DNA of 37,857 nucleotides. Origin: Paraburkholderia sp. (GTDB taxonomy: Bacteria > Pseudomonadota > Gammaproteobacteria > Burkholderiales > Burkholderiaceae). Both the position numbers and the translations under genes were made by a program. The stretch is taken from positions 1-37,857 of the forward strand of contig SCRN01000045.1 of assembly GCA_004322045.1 (NCBI GenBank). Direction: 5' to 3'. Under the pieces are notes generated by a model, which was given only the letters and a program-made list of their open reading frames with translations, ran no database searches and was not told where the DNA came from. Shown here one piece after another: positions 1 to 10,273 of this stretch (the first letter of the stretch is position 1; every line of letters begins with the position of its first letter).

Positions 1-367
1 CATCGCTCGTCGCCGCGGGGTCGTTGGTATCGACGGCGCATGTCCAACGCCCAGCCGCATCGCGGCATCTGGCGTCGGCCGATGCCGAGGTCTTGCTTCC
101 GTCCGCGGTATTCGAGTCGGCCGCCAACGACTCAGCATCGAATGGCGCAGCGCTCTGAAGCTGCGTCGTCGTTGGCGAGCCCGACTCGCTGGAATAGGCT
201 GTGGCCGCCTGCATCGTGGCGCTGGTCTCGATCATCCAGCGGCCCATCACGTCGACTAACGCGCCCGCCTGTGCTCCGCTCGCCAGCAGTGCGAGCGCTG
301 CTCCGGCCGTCGCCTTCAGGATCCCATGAAATATATAGGAGTCCTTATTAATGTCCTTGGTCCTCAT
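1..367 (-). CDS. Putative exported protein, 3' end cut off by the window edge
   Basis: An open minus-strand frame runs from ATG at 367 off the left edge, giving about 122 residues with no stop. A second in-frame ATG lies two codons upstream (373), but the GGGGAG Shine-Dalgarno directly abuts that codon and sits six bases from 367, so 367 is preferred. Residues 1-16 are charged and polar. A hydrophobic stretch ending in LLASGAQA follows (about 17-36), which reads as a Sec-type signal peptide with AxA cleavage. The rest is rich in Ala, Ser, Thr and Asp and contains two cysteines near residues 98 and 107. I do not recognise the family. It lies downstream of the peptide-transporter operon on the same strand but 346 bases away, so it is probably a separate unit. 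Seen: frame, signal and Shine-Dalgarno. Inferred: export. Confidence 0.6.
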   Translation of the reverse strand, partial: MRTKDINKDSYIFHGILKATAGAALALLASGAQAGALVDVMGRWMIETSATMQAATAYSSESGSPTTTQLQSAAPFDAESLAADSNTADGSKTSASADARCRDAAGRWTCAVDTNDPAATSD

Positions 368-713
368 CGCCATCTCCCCGCTGGGAACGACGCTCGAGTG
401 TCGTCGTACTCCCATCGCCCCAAAGGGCGGACATAGCAGCCCGAATACGATGCGCGAACTGTGTGTGACGACACGCACATCGGTTAGGCGGCTACGCGAG
501 GCGTCTCGCGATAACCGTGCCATCGCGCGCCGGAGCGCGCCACATCTAGGCGTAGGGGTGGCGCTGCAAATTCGCGAAGCGAAATGCGCCTCAAAGCGTT
601 TCACGCGTGAAACGCGACATCGCTCGTCTTATGAGCGGTTCCAGACGAAGGCGTGGGAACGAGTGGATCTGTGGAACAAACGGCCGTGCACGGAGCGCCG
701 GGTGGCGCCGCGC
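368..713. other. Intergenic region with two palindromes
   Basis: I see no convincing gene in these 346 bases. A plus-strand open frame crosses the region but continues antisense into the ATPase gene and has no family features. The region holds the leader of the truncated gene, including a near-perfect 18-bp dyad at 387-404 (one mismatched pair, CTCGAG centre), and a perfect 20-bp palindrome at 596-615. No clear rho-independent terminator follows the ATPase gene that ends at 714. Confidence 0.5.
596..615. promoter_or_regulatory. Perfect 20-bp palindrome resembling a parS or operator site
   Basis: GCGTTTCACGCGTGAAACGC reads identically on both strands. The half-site GTTTCAC is the same as in the canonical ParB site TGTTTCACGTGAAACA, but the two halves are separated by an extra CG, giving a 16-bp core GTTTCACGCGTGAAAC. 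It has no loop and no T-run, so it is not a terminator. It lies about 230 bp upstream of the truncated gene and 100 bp beyond the end of the ABC operon. It could be a variant ParB site or a dimeric repressor operator. The palindrome is seen directly; the function is inferred. Confidence 0.4.
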
Positions 714-2804
714 CTACGCGCTTTGTGTTTCTCGTTGCAGCGCGCGCAGATCGTGCACGGGAATGTGGCAGCGAATTCGATGACCCTCGCCGGCGTCGGT
801 GAACGGCGGGTCGCGTTCCGCGCAGATGGCGCCGAGTTTGCGCGGGCAGCGCGGATGAAACACGCAGCCGGAGGGGGGGGCCGCCCCGCTCGGCGGGTCG
901 CCTGCCAAACGAATGCGCGCGTTCGTTTGCGCGTTCGGCGGACCGAAGGTTGGCATCGCCGATAGCAGCGCTTCGGTGTAAGGATGATGCGGTCCGTCGA
1001 AGACCGCGTGCGCGGGCCCGATCTCGAGCAGTTTGCCGAGATACAGCACAGCGATGCGATCGGAGATGTAGCGCACCACGTGCAGATCGTGAGAAATGAA
1101 CACGTAGCTGACGCCGCGTTCGCGCTGCAAATCGGTCAACAGGTTCAAAATTGCCGCTTGCACGGAGACGTCGAGCGCAGAGGTGGGCTCATCGCACACA
1201 ACTACGCGAGGGTCGCCGGCGAATGCCCGCGCGATCGCGACACGCTGCTTCAGTCCGCCCGAGAGTTGCCGCGTCCGCGCATCGAGGTATCGCGTAGGCA
1301 GCCGTACGGCGTGTGCGAGCGTGGCAAGCCGCGCACCATGTGCGCGTCCCCGCAGAGCGCCGAGCTTGGATAGCGCGCGGCCTATCAGCCGTTTGACCGA
1401 ATGGGCGCGATTGAGCGCAGAGTCGGGATTCTGAAACACGATTTGCAGTGACTTGACCTGCTCGTCGTCGCGACCTGCCACATGCGCGGACAGCGGTTTG
1501 CCGTCGAGTTCCAGCGTGGCGCCTGGATCCGGCGCGAGCAAGCCCACGAGCAGCTTGGCGAGCGTCGTCTTGCCGCTGCCCGATTCGCCCACTAGCCCGA
1601 GCGTCTCGCCGGCGGCGAGATCGAGCGATACGTCGTCCACTGCGCGCATCGGCGTGCCCGATGCGTCGAACGTCTTCGACAAATGCGCCGCGTGCAATGC
1701 AAGTGGCGCGTGCCCCGGCCCATCGGCGGCGGCGTCGGCTCGAGCGGGCGGTGTCACGGCGTGAGCCAGCGTGCTGGCTTGCTCGTAGTAATGGCAACGC
1801 GACATCTGCGTTCCGTGCTCGGCATGAAATCGCTGTGGCGGCGGGGCCTCGCGCCGGCAGCGCTCGTCGGCCAATCGGCAACGCGGCGCGAAGGCGCAGC
1901 CAGCGATCATGGCGCCGGGCGGCGGCAGGCTGCCTGCTATCGTGTCGAGCGGTTCTTCGTCTTTGCTGCGTCCTTCGCTAGGCAAGCACCGCAGCAAGCC
2001 GACGGTATACGGATGGCTCGGTGCGCCGAACACGTCCGCGGTCGCGCCTTCTTCGACGAGACGGCCCGCATACAGCACGCCCACGCGACTGCACATGCGG
2101 CCGATCACAGCCAAATTGTGGCTGATGAAGAGCACCGCGGTGCCGAATTCTTCGCGCAGCCTCGCGACGAGGTCGAGCACTTCGGCCTCCACGGTCGCGT
2201 CCAGGCCCGTGGTCGGCTCGTCGAGAATCAATAGCGCCGGCTTGGACGCCAACGCCATCGCAATCACGACCCGTTGCTGCATGCCGCCCGAGAGTTGATG
2301 CGGATAGCTGGCCATCACGCGCTCCGGCGCGGCGATGCGCACGTGGCGCAGCATCTCGAGCGCGCGCGCGAAGGCAGCGGCACGCGTGGCGCCCGCCACT
2401 TCGAACGCTTCGGACACCTGACGGCCGATCGTCAGCGACGGGTTGAGCGCGCGCGAAGGATCTTGATAGACCATCGACACCGTGTGCGCGCGCATCGAGC
2501 GCAAAGCGCCGGCCGAAAGCGACCCGACATCGCATCCCGCGATCGAGATGCGGCCCGCGGTGATGCTGCCGTTGCGCGGGAGATAAGCGAGCGCCGTGAG
2601 CGCTACCGTGGACTTGCCGCAGCCCGATTCGCCGACCAAGCCATACGCCTCGCCGCGGCGCACGCGGAACGTCACGTCGTGCAGGACCTCGCGCTCGCGG
2701 CCGCGCACGCGATAGGCGACGCTCAGGCCCACGACGGCGAGCGCATCGTCCTCGCCGCTTGCCGGGGTGTCGAAGGCGGGATAGGTGCGGGGTGCGGCGC
2801 TCAC
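714..2804 (-). CDS. Peptide ABC transporter, fused double ATPase (DppD-DppF type)
   Basis: A 696-residue cytoplasmic ATPase with two complete ABC domains, as in GsiA-type proteins, doing the work that DppD and DppF share elsewhere. Domain 1 has Walker A GESGCGKST (about 58-66), signature LSGGMQQR and Walker B ILDEPTTGLD. Domain 2 has Walker A GESGSGKTT, signature LSGGLKQR and Walker B VCDEPTSALD. Each domain ends with the Cys-containing oligopeptide-transporter tail (FAPRC and FHPRC). The start is GTG at 2804, whose GTGA overlaps the TGA of the upstream permease by 4 bp, implying translational coupling. The same frame stays open far upstream, but that part is only the permease gene read in another frame. 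It is the last gene of the operon. Family known: dipeptide, oligopeptide, nickel or glutathione import. Substrate unknown. Confidence 0.93.
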   Translation of the reverse strand: MSAAPRTYPAFDTPASGEDDALAVVGLSVAYRVRGREREVLHDVTFRVRRGEAYGLVGESGCGKSTVALTALAYLPRNGSITAGRISIAGCDVGSLSAGALRSMRAHTVSMVYQDPSRALNPSLTIGRQVSEAFEVAGATRAAAFARALEMLRHVRIAAPERVMASYPHQLSGGMQQRVVIAMALASKPALLILDEPTTGLDATVEAEVLDLVARLREEFGTAVLFISHNLAVIGRMCSRVGVLYAGRLVEEGATADVFGAPSHPYTVGLLRCLPSEGRSKDEEPLDTIAGSLPPPGAMIAGCAFAPRCRLADERCRREAPPPQRFHAEHGTQMSRCHYYEQASTLAHAVTPPARADAAADGPGHAPLALHAAHLSKTFDASGTPMRAVDDVSLDLAAGETLGLVGESGSGKTTLAKLLVGLLAPDPGATLELDGKPLSAHVAGRDDEQVKSLQIVFQNPDSALNRAHSVKRLIGRALSKLGALRGRAHGARLATLAHAVRLPTRYLDARTRQLSGGLKQRVAIARAFAGDPRVVVCDEPTSALDVSVQAAILNLLTDLQRERGVSYVFISHDLHVVRYISDRIAVLYLGKLLEIGPAHAVFDGPHHPYTEALLSAMPTFGPPNAQTNARIRLAGDPPSGAAPPSGCVFHPRCPRKLGAICAERDPPFTDAGEGHRIRCHIPVHDLRALQRETQSA

Positions 2805-3685
2805 CGGTCGAACACTCCCTGCACGCTGTCGGCCACGAGATTGACGCCGACGACGAGTGTGGCGATGGCCCCCGCATCGAATACGACGGTCCACCAAGCC
2901 CCGCCTGTCATCAGCGCATACGATTCGGACAAGGCCAAACCCCAGTCGGCCGACGGCGGCTGAATGCCGAAGCCGAGAAACGAGAGCGTGGCGACCGCGA
3001 AGATCGCATAGCCCAGGCGCACCGTGGCTTCGACGATGACGGGCGGCAGCACGTTCGGCAAGATCTCGGCGAACATGATGTAGGGCGCGCGCTCGCCGCG
3101 CAGTTGGGCCGCGTCGACATAGTCGAGATGACGCTCGGCCAACACGGCCGCGCGCACGGTGCGCGCCGTGATCGGCGTGAAGGTCAGTCCGATGACGAGC
3201 ACGACGGTCGCATTCGATGCGCCGAGCGCGGCTAGCGCCGCAAGAGCGAGCACGACGAGCGGCAGGGCCAGCAACGCATCGATCAGGCGGCCCAAGGCAT
3301 TGTCGAGCCATCCGCCGAAATAGCCGACTAGGAGACCCAGCGCTGTGCCGCCGACGGTGCCGACGAGCGTCGCGAGCGGGGCGATCGTCAAGATATCGCG
3401 CGCCCCCACGATGACGCGTGAAAATATGTCGCGGCCGAGCTGGTCCGTGCCGAACCAGTGCGCGCGATCGGGCGGCGAGAGCGAATTGAGGGGATCGGAG
3501 GCATACGGATCGAGCGGCGCGAGCAGTGGGCCGAAGATGGCGCAAGCGACCCAGAAGAGCAGGATCGCCGCGCCCACGAGAAACGCCGGCGAGCGCAAGA
3601 GTGCGCGCAACGTTTCGAAGCGCGCCGCCTGCAGCGCACGCTCGCTTGCTGCCGGCGCGTCGGCGGGCTCCACTGCGCCGTTCAT
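2801..3685 (-). CDS. Peptide ABC transporter permease (DppC family)
   Basis: A 294-residue inner-membrane permease, the usual size for DppC/OppC. It has an N-terminal cytoplasmic segment, a first membrane helix near residues 35-55, the DppC-type region with HWFGTDQLGRDIFSR, then five further hydrophobic segments. The EAA coupling loop is visible as DAAQLRGE followed by LPNVLPP and contacts the ATPase. ATG at 3685 overlaps the stop of the preceding permease (ATGA), and its own TGA overlaps the GTG of the ATPase gene. It pairs with the upstream DppB-type permease to form the channel. Substrate cannot be told from sequence. A longer frame open upstream is antisense noise inside dppB. Confidence 0.92.
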   Translation of the reverse strand: MNGAVEPADAPAASERALQAARFETLRALLRSPAFLVGAAILLFWVACAIFGPLLAPLDPYASDPLNSLSPPDRAHWFGTDQLGRDIFSRVIVGARDILTIAPLATLVGTVGGTALGLLVGYFGGWLDNALGRLIDALLALPLVVLALAALAALGASNATVVLVIGLTFTPITARTVRAAVLAERHLDYVDAAQLRGERAPYIMFAEILPNVLPPVIVEATVRLGYAIFAVATLSFLGFGIQPPSADWGLALSESYALMTGGAWWTVVFDAGAIATLVVGVNLVADSVQGVFDR

Positions 3686-4692
3686 TGCGCGCCTCCAAGG
3701 CGAATGCGCGGATCCAGCACGGCGATCAGCGCGTCGGCGATGAGATTCGCGACCATATAGACGACGCCGACCGCGAGCACGCCTGCCTCGAGCATCGGAA
3801 AGTCTTTGGCCATCGCAGCGTTGTAGATCAGCGAACCGATCCCTTGATAATGGAATAGCGTCTCGACCACGACGAGCCCGCCCACCATATAGCCGAGTTG
3901 CGTGGCAGCGACGGTGATCGTCGGCATCAACGCATTGGGCAACACGTGGCGAACGAGGACGACGCGCCCGGGCAATCCCTTGAGCACGGCCGTGCGTGTG
4001 TAATCGGCATCGATCGCCTCGACCGTGCCCGCGCGCGCCATCTTCGCGATATAGCCGAAGAAAACGAAAACCAGCGGGATGGCGGGCAGGATCAAATGCC
4101 GCAATACCGTCAGCGCACCTGCATCGTCCGGAAATCCGGCTTCGCTCGGCAGCCAGCGCAGCCAAATCGCGAACACGAGGATGAGCGCGATCGACGAGAC
4201 GAACTCGGGTACGACGGTGGCCGACAAGCCGACGATCATGATCGTGCGGTCGAGCCACCGGCCCTCGTGCAGGGCGGCCCAGACGCCGGCGGCGATCGCG
4301 AGCGGGACGACGACGACGAACGCGAGTGCGCCGAGCTTGGCCGAGTTGAGCAGGGCGTGTGCGACGAAGGGTGCGACGGGCGAGCGGTACGCGTATGAAT
4401 TGCCCATGTCGCCGCGCAAGAAATGCCCGATCCAATGCGTGTATTGCACGAGCACGGGCCGATCGGCGCCGAGCTGATGATCGAGCGCGGCGACGGCCCG
4501 CGCATCGGCTAGCGGACCCAAGATCGCGCGGCCGATATCGCCGGGCAGTAGTTGACCGAGCGCGAAGACGATCATCGACAGCAGCCACAGCGTCACAAGC
4601 GATAGCGCAAACCGGCCCGCGAGAAAGCGAGCGATGCGCTCGGCGCTGCCGCGGGCCGCATGACGGCGTGACGAAAAAGCGGTATCGGACAT
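3682..4692 (-). CDS. Peptide ABC transporter permease (DppB family)
   Basis: A 336-residue inner-membrane permease, normal length for DppB/OppB. The first membrane helix is at about 27-50 (FALSLVTLWLLSMIVFAL). A periplasmic loop with the family-typical LGADRP and GNSY elements follows, then five more membrane helices. The EAA loop carries AVLKGLPGR and HVLPNALMP. The start is ATG at 4692; no strong Shine-Dalgarno is visible. It lies 76 bp after the binding-protein gene and overlaps dppC by 4 bp, so binding protein, DppB, DppC and double ATPase form one operon on minus. Confidence 0.92.
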   Translation of the reverse strand: MSDTAFSSRRHAARGSAERIARFLAGRFALSLVTLWLLSMIVFALGQLLPGDIGRAILGPLADARAVAALDHQLGADRPVLVQYTHWIGHFLRGDMGNSYAYRSPVAPFVAHALLNSAKLGALAFVVVVPLAIAAGVWAALHEGRWLDRTIMIVGLSATVVPEFVSSIALILVFAIWLRWLPSEAGFPDDAGALTVLRHLILPAIPLVFVFFGYIAKMARAGTVEAIDADYTRTAVLKGLPGRVVLVRHVLPNALMPTITVAATQLGYMVGGLVVVETLFHYQGIGSLIYNAAMAKDFPMLEAGVLAVGVVYMVANLIADALIAVLDPRIRLGGAQ

Positions 4693-4768
4693 CGTGGCGG
4701 CGTAGTCGGTCCGTTGAGGTTTGGCTCGGCGTGCTGACTATTCGTCTGCCTGCGCACGCGCTACCTTG

Positions 4769-6439
4769 TCATGCCTTCAATTGGGCACGATCGAAATAGA
4801 GTTGGGAGATGGCCGTGAAGCGCACCCCGGTCACGTTTTTGCGCATGGCGATGAGTTGATCGAAGAAGTACGGAATGATCACGGGCGTTCGATCGAGCAA
4901 CAGCGTCTCGATTTCGCCGGCGATGCGCTTTTGCGACGCGACGTCGATCGCAGCGACGAACTGGCCGACCAGCTTGTCGTAATCGGGGTCCTTGAAATGA
5001 GCCGCGTTCCATGCGCCACTGCTGACGAGAGGCGCATTCAAGAACAGATTGGGCACGCCGCGGTGGCCGTAATCGGTGATGCCGAGCGGCGCGTCGAGCC
5101 AATCGGAGCTGCCGAAGCTTCCCTTGCCGTAGTACTGGCTTTGGCTTTCCACCTTCAACGTGAGCGCAACGCCGATCGCCTTAAGCGCGTTTTGCAGGAC
5201 GACAGCCAGATCGGGAATCTCCATGAATTTCTCCGTCGTCAAGGTCGCGGCGAACCCGTTGGGATGCCCCGCCTGCGCCAGCAATTTCTTCGCCTGCGCA
5301 ACGTCGTGGCCGCGTTGCGGCACGGACGGATTGGTCGATGGGAAGATCGGCGCGAACGGGTTGTCGTTGCCCACGACGGCTCGCCCTTTGAATAGGCCGC
5401 GCACGAGCACGTCCCGATCGACCGCGAGGGCAAGCGCTTGCCGCACGCGCTTATCGTTGAACGGCGCCGTGTCGCACCGCATGTGAATCTGCCGATGCGC
5501 GCTCGACTTGACGCCTTGCACGACGAATTCGGGATTGTTCAGGATGCCCAGCCCGCCTTGCACGGTCAGATCGCCCATGACATCGGCTTGCCGTCCTTGC
5601 AACGCAAGAATCTGTGCTTGGCTATCGGCGTAGAAGACGAACTGCACGCGCTCGGGCAGCGCTTTGTCGCCCCAATAATCCGGATTGCGCACGAACGATG
5701 CGCTACGCTTGGCCTCGTATCGCTCTAACTTGAACGGCCCCGTGCCGATGAAGCTCGTCTCGTAGTCGCCCTTGAAATCGGCGGGCAGGATGACCGCGTT
5801 GTAATTGTCCGAGGAGACGTAGTAGGGGAAGTTGCCGTTCGGCGCATCAAGGTGAAACTCGATCGTATGATCGTCGACGACGCGCGCGCCGCCCTTCGAC
5901 AGGACGCCCTTGAAGACGGAGAGCGCGGCCGAGCCGCTCGCCGTATCGGCGAGCTTGTCGAACGTGGCGGCAACGTCTCTTGCCCCGAAGGGTTTGCCGT
6001 CATGAAATTTGACGTTTTGCCGCAGCTTGAAGGTCCAGACGTCGCCCTTCTCATTCGTGCGCCACGACAACGCCAACGCGGGCTTGAGCGGTGCGGCGCC
6101 GCCCACGTCGTCGATCAGAAACTCACCCGTTTGCGCGATCAACGCGAGCCCGGCCGCATCGGCCACGGTTAGCGGGTCGACGCGTCCCGCGGGCGTCAAG
6201 TGCGCGACGCGGATGGTGGCATTGCCCGAGCCCGCTCCGGCCGCTTGCGCGTGTGCGGGCACCGCCAGGCCGCTCGCCGCCAAGACGATGCTCGAGCAGC
6301 CCAGAACGCTCGCATAGCGAAGCAAATCGCGGCGGGAGATGCGGTGAGCGAGGAATTCGTCGATGGCGTGATTGCCGAGTTCGTCGGCATCGCGGCGAGC
6401 CGCAGCCAGAGACAAGCCAAGCGCTGTGGGGTTCTTCAT
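4769..6439 (-). CDS. Peptide ABC transporter substrate-binding protein (SBP family 5), Tat-type signal
   Basis: A 556-residue periplasmic binding protein of extracellular solute-binding family 5. The leader is long: about 30 polar residues, then RISRRDLLRYA and a hydrophobic stretch ending in VPAHAQA near residue 62. The SRRDLL pattern fits a twin-arginine signal, so the protein may be exported folded. The mature part has family landmarks such as VWTFKLRQNVKFHDGKPF and FIGTGPFKLERYE. ATG 6439 was chosen because the longer open frame runs back through the EF-G terminator hairpin at 6535-6570. It is the first gene of the peptide-import operon and supplies ligand to the two permeases. Ligand unknown: family 5 binds di- or oligopeptides, glutathione, nickel or opines. 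Confidence 0.9.
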   Translation of the reverse strand: MKNPTALGLSLAAARRDADELGNHAIDEFLAHRISRRDLLRYASVLGCSSIVLAASGLAVPAHAQAAGAGSGNATIRVAHLTPAGRVDPLTVADAAGLALIAQTGEFLIDDVGGAAPLKPALALSWRTNEKGDVWTFKLRQNVKFHDGKPFGARDVAATFDKLADTASGSAALSVFKGVLSKGGARVVDDHTIEFHLDAPNGNFPYYVSSDNYNAVILPADFKGDYETSFIGTGPFKLERYEAKRSASFVRNPDYWGDKALPERVQFVFYADSQAQILALQGRQADVMGDLTVQGGLGILNNPEFVVQGVKSSAHRQIHMRCDTAPFNDKRVRQALALAVDRDVLVRGLFKGRAVVGNDNPFAPIFPSTNPSVPQRGHDVAQAKKLLAQAGHPNGFAATLTTEKFMEIPDLAVVLQNALKAIGVALTLKVESQSQYYGKGSFGSSDWLDAPLGITDYGHRGVPNLFLNAPLVSSGAWNAAHFKDPDYDKLVGQFVAAIDVASQKRIAGEIETLLLDRTPVIIPYFFDQLIAMRKNVTGVRFTAISQLYFDRAQLKA

Positions 6440-6534
6440 CGATGGGTTCCGATTCGTGTGGGAGGCGCGCTCGCAAGGAGCATTGCGGCGTTGACGAGCG
6501 GTACGGCGACGACGAATGCGTTTGCAGTTTAACG

Positions 6535-6570
6535 AAAAAAACCCGCCGGGCGTGCGGCGCCCCGGCGGGC
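6535..6570 (-). terminator. Rho-independent terminator after the EF-G gene
   Basis: Read on minus, a 9-bp GC-only stem (CCCGCCGGG with CCCGGCGGG, 10-base loop) is followed by seven T. It lies 71 bp after the EF-G stop codon and upstream of the peptide operon. Confidence 0.9.
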
Positions 6571-6640
6571 TCGACAATTGCCGCAGCGCCCGAGCACGGC
6601 TCCGGCACTGGCCGGGGCCTGCTGGCGGGCGCTGTTTCCG

Positions 6641-8749
<2,109 letters not shown>

Positions 8750-9021
8750 GTCGATCTCCTTGGAATAGGGGCGCCGCGAAAGCCGGGATCGGATCCCGCC
8801 GGTACGCGGCGCGTGCGGGTGTTGCAGACTTACAAGCATAGCGCCTGCCCAAGCCTTTTGCAGGAAGCATGCACGAACGAAAAGGACGGCTCGCTGCCGG
8901 ATGGCGGCGATGCGTAATAAAGGACTGCGAAAAGCGACCGCGAGAAGAACGGCGTGAAAAGAACGGCGTGTCGTTGCCGGGCGCAGCCAAGCGTGGCGCC
9001 GCGCACGGCAGCCGCGCGCGG

Positions 9022-9525
9022 CTACTGCGGCCGCGGCAGCCCGTCGAGCTTCATGCCGGGTTTGATGCCTTTCGCGGCGAACCAGCCTTTGGACATTTCG
9101 AGCGCGTAGACGCCGTTGTTGCGCGGACAGTGATTGTTGGTGGTCTCGGCCTGCATTTCGTCGATATCGGTGATCGTACCGTCGGCTCGCATGAAGGCGA
9201 TCGACAACGGGATCAGCGTGTTCTTCATCCAAAAGCAGTGAACGGCGTTTTCACCGAAGACGAACAGCATGCCTTCGTTCGGCGCGAGTTGAGTCCGGTA
9301 CATGAGCCCTTGCTCGCGGTCGGGGTCGTTGGCCGCGACGGCCGCATCGATCACGAACATGCCGGCGGTCAACTTCACGTGCGGGAATGCCTCGGGCGGC
9401 TTGGCGCCGGCGGGCAGGGTTTGGGCAAAGGCCGGGCCTGGTGCGAGTTGCACGGCCGCGAGCGCAAAGGCGGACAAAGCGACGGCAGCGAAACGCGCCT
9501 GCCACGAGCGAATCGAGAATCGCAC
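9022..9525 (-). CDS. DUF192 family exported protein
   Basis: A 167-residue protein with an N-terminal signal peptide (hydrophobic run ending GPAFAQ, near residue 35) and one DUF192 domain. Family landmarks are [32 protein letters not shown] and a final part with [18 protein letters not shown]. The start is GTG 9525, preceded by AAGGAAGGAG seven bases upstream; an upstream start would lose this site and the signal-peptide layout. It is probably periplasmic or membrane-attached. DUF192 has no assigned biochemical activity that I can state. It lies 272 bp before fusA on the same strand, so co-transcription is possible but unproven. Confidence 0.85.
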   Translation of the reverse strand: MRFSIRSWQARFAAVALSAFALAAVQLAPGPAFAQTLPAGAKPPEAFPHVKLTAGMFVIDAAVAANDPDREQGLMYRTQLAPNEGMLFVFGENAVHCFWMKNTLIPLSIAFMRADGTITDIDEMQAETTNNHCPRNNGVYALEMSKGWFAAKGIKPGMKLDGLPRPQ

Positions 9526-9610
9526 GAGAAGACTCCTTCCTTTTGGACGACGAGAACCCGCGCATGTTACGCGAGCGGGCGCGAGCCGAGCAAAGTGCAT
9601 GCGCCAAAAC

Positions 9611-9660
9611 AAGAAAAGAAAAGAAAAGAAAAAGGCAGGCGCCTTGCGGCCACCTGCCTT
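9611..9660 (-). terminator. Rho-independent terminator after the small exported protein gene
   Basis: Read on minus, AAGGCAGG (9660-9653) pairs perfectly with CCTGCCTT (9639-9632) around a 13-base loop and is followed by a T-rich tract (TTTTCTTTTCTTTTC pattern). It lies 58 bp after the stop of the 62-residue gene. Confidence 0.75.
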
Positions 9661-9717
9661 GCAACGCCGTAAAGAACGGCAGTACTGCTGGTTCTTGACT
9701 GCGTCGTTACAACAAAC

Positions 9718-9906
9718 TTACTCCGAAGCGCCCGAAGCGGCTTCTGCCTTGGCAGCCTTCTTGACGTGCTTCTTGACGTGCTTCTTGACGTGCTTCTTGG
9801 CGGGGGCCGTAGCGGCGGCCGGAGCCGAGGCTTCCGGAGCCGAAGCTTGTGCGAAAGCAGCCGTTGCGAACAGGCCAGCGACCAGAGCGGCGATCAGTTT
9901 GCTCAT
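9718..9906 (-). CDS. Small exported protein with Lys-Lys-His-Val repeats
   Basis: A 62-residue protein. Residues 1-20 form a signal peptide (hydrophobic core LIAALVAGLFATAAFA, cleavage after AFA). A short Ala-Pro-Ser linker follows, then three tandem KKHV units plus KK, and an Ala-rich tail. The mature peptide would be about 42 residues, strongly basic and unstructured-looking. ATG 9906 has GAGGAT seven to eight bases upstream, and a terminator follows the gene, so it is a real single-gene unit. Similar Ala/Lys/His-rich small exported proteins are, as I recall, common in Burkholderia but have no assigned function; acid-stress or metal-binding roles are guesses. Confidence 0.75.
   Translation of the reverse strand: MSKLIAALVAGLFATAAFAQASAPEASAPAAATAPAKKHVKKHVKKHVKKAAKAEAASGASE
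9757..9799. repeat. 12-bp tandem repeat inside the small basic protein gene
   Basis: CTTCTTGACGTG occurs three times in exact tandem (9757-9768, 9769-9780, 9781-9792), followed by a partial fourth copy. On minus each unit encodes Lys-Lys-His-Val, so copy number can change by slippage without breaking the frame. Confidence 0.9.
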
Positions 9907-10273
9907 TTGTAAATCCTCAGCTTTAGTTAATTAACCAAATGACCCGGTCAATGAGTCAAGTCGGTAAACGTGCCATCCACCTTTCGGTTGACAGCCGCAT
10001 CAAACAAATTTGCCGACGCGTCTGCGAGCGCTTCGGTCGACGTTCCGCTTGGTGAAAACAAACACCGGGCGGCGGGGCCGAACGCGAATGCCGGATAGCT
10101 TTCTAGCGGCATCTGCGTCGGATAACGCGCGATGCGCGCCGGCGGTTGACGCGAGTTTGACGAACCTGCGGCAGGCCGCTTCGAATGCGGGCTGAGCGAG
10201 GCGCTGCGGGGGTGCCCTCGGGCACGCCCAAAAGCAAAAAAACGTGCTGGCGCAATACGTTAGCGAACTGCGC
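9907..10273. other. Intergenic region between the small exported gene and rluE
   Basis: These 367 bases carry no convincing gene. Next to the small exported gene (minus) are TTGACT (9959-9954) and a weak AT-rich minus-10 around GGTTAATT, plus the 10-bp palindrome GTTAATTAAC near 9926-9935, so the promoter is probably here. Near 10208-10225 a GGGTGCCCTCGGGCACGCCC hairpin precedes an A-rich stretch. On minus, the T-rich side comes before this hairpin, so it is not a standard terminator for rluE. Confidence 0.4.

Noticed and set aside
2805-3698. Open frame that would fuse about 300 extra residues to the N-terminus of the double ATPase
   Set aside because: It is the permease gene read in another frame, Arg-rich with no family features. 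The GTGA overlap at 2804 gives the natural start.
6440-6577. Upstream extension of the peptide-binding protein
   Set aside because: It runs through the EF-G terminator hairpin and lacks homology. ATG 6439 precedes a proper export signal.
8750-9232. N-terminal extension of EF-G by 161 residues
   Set aside because: EF-G begins at [17 protein letters not shown]. The strong AAGGAG site lies just before GTG 8749.
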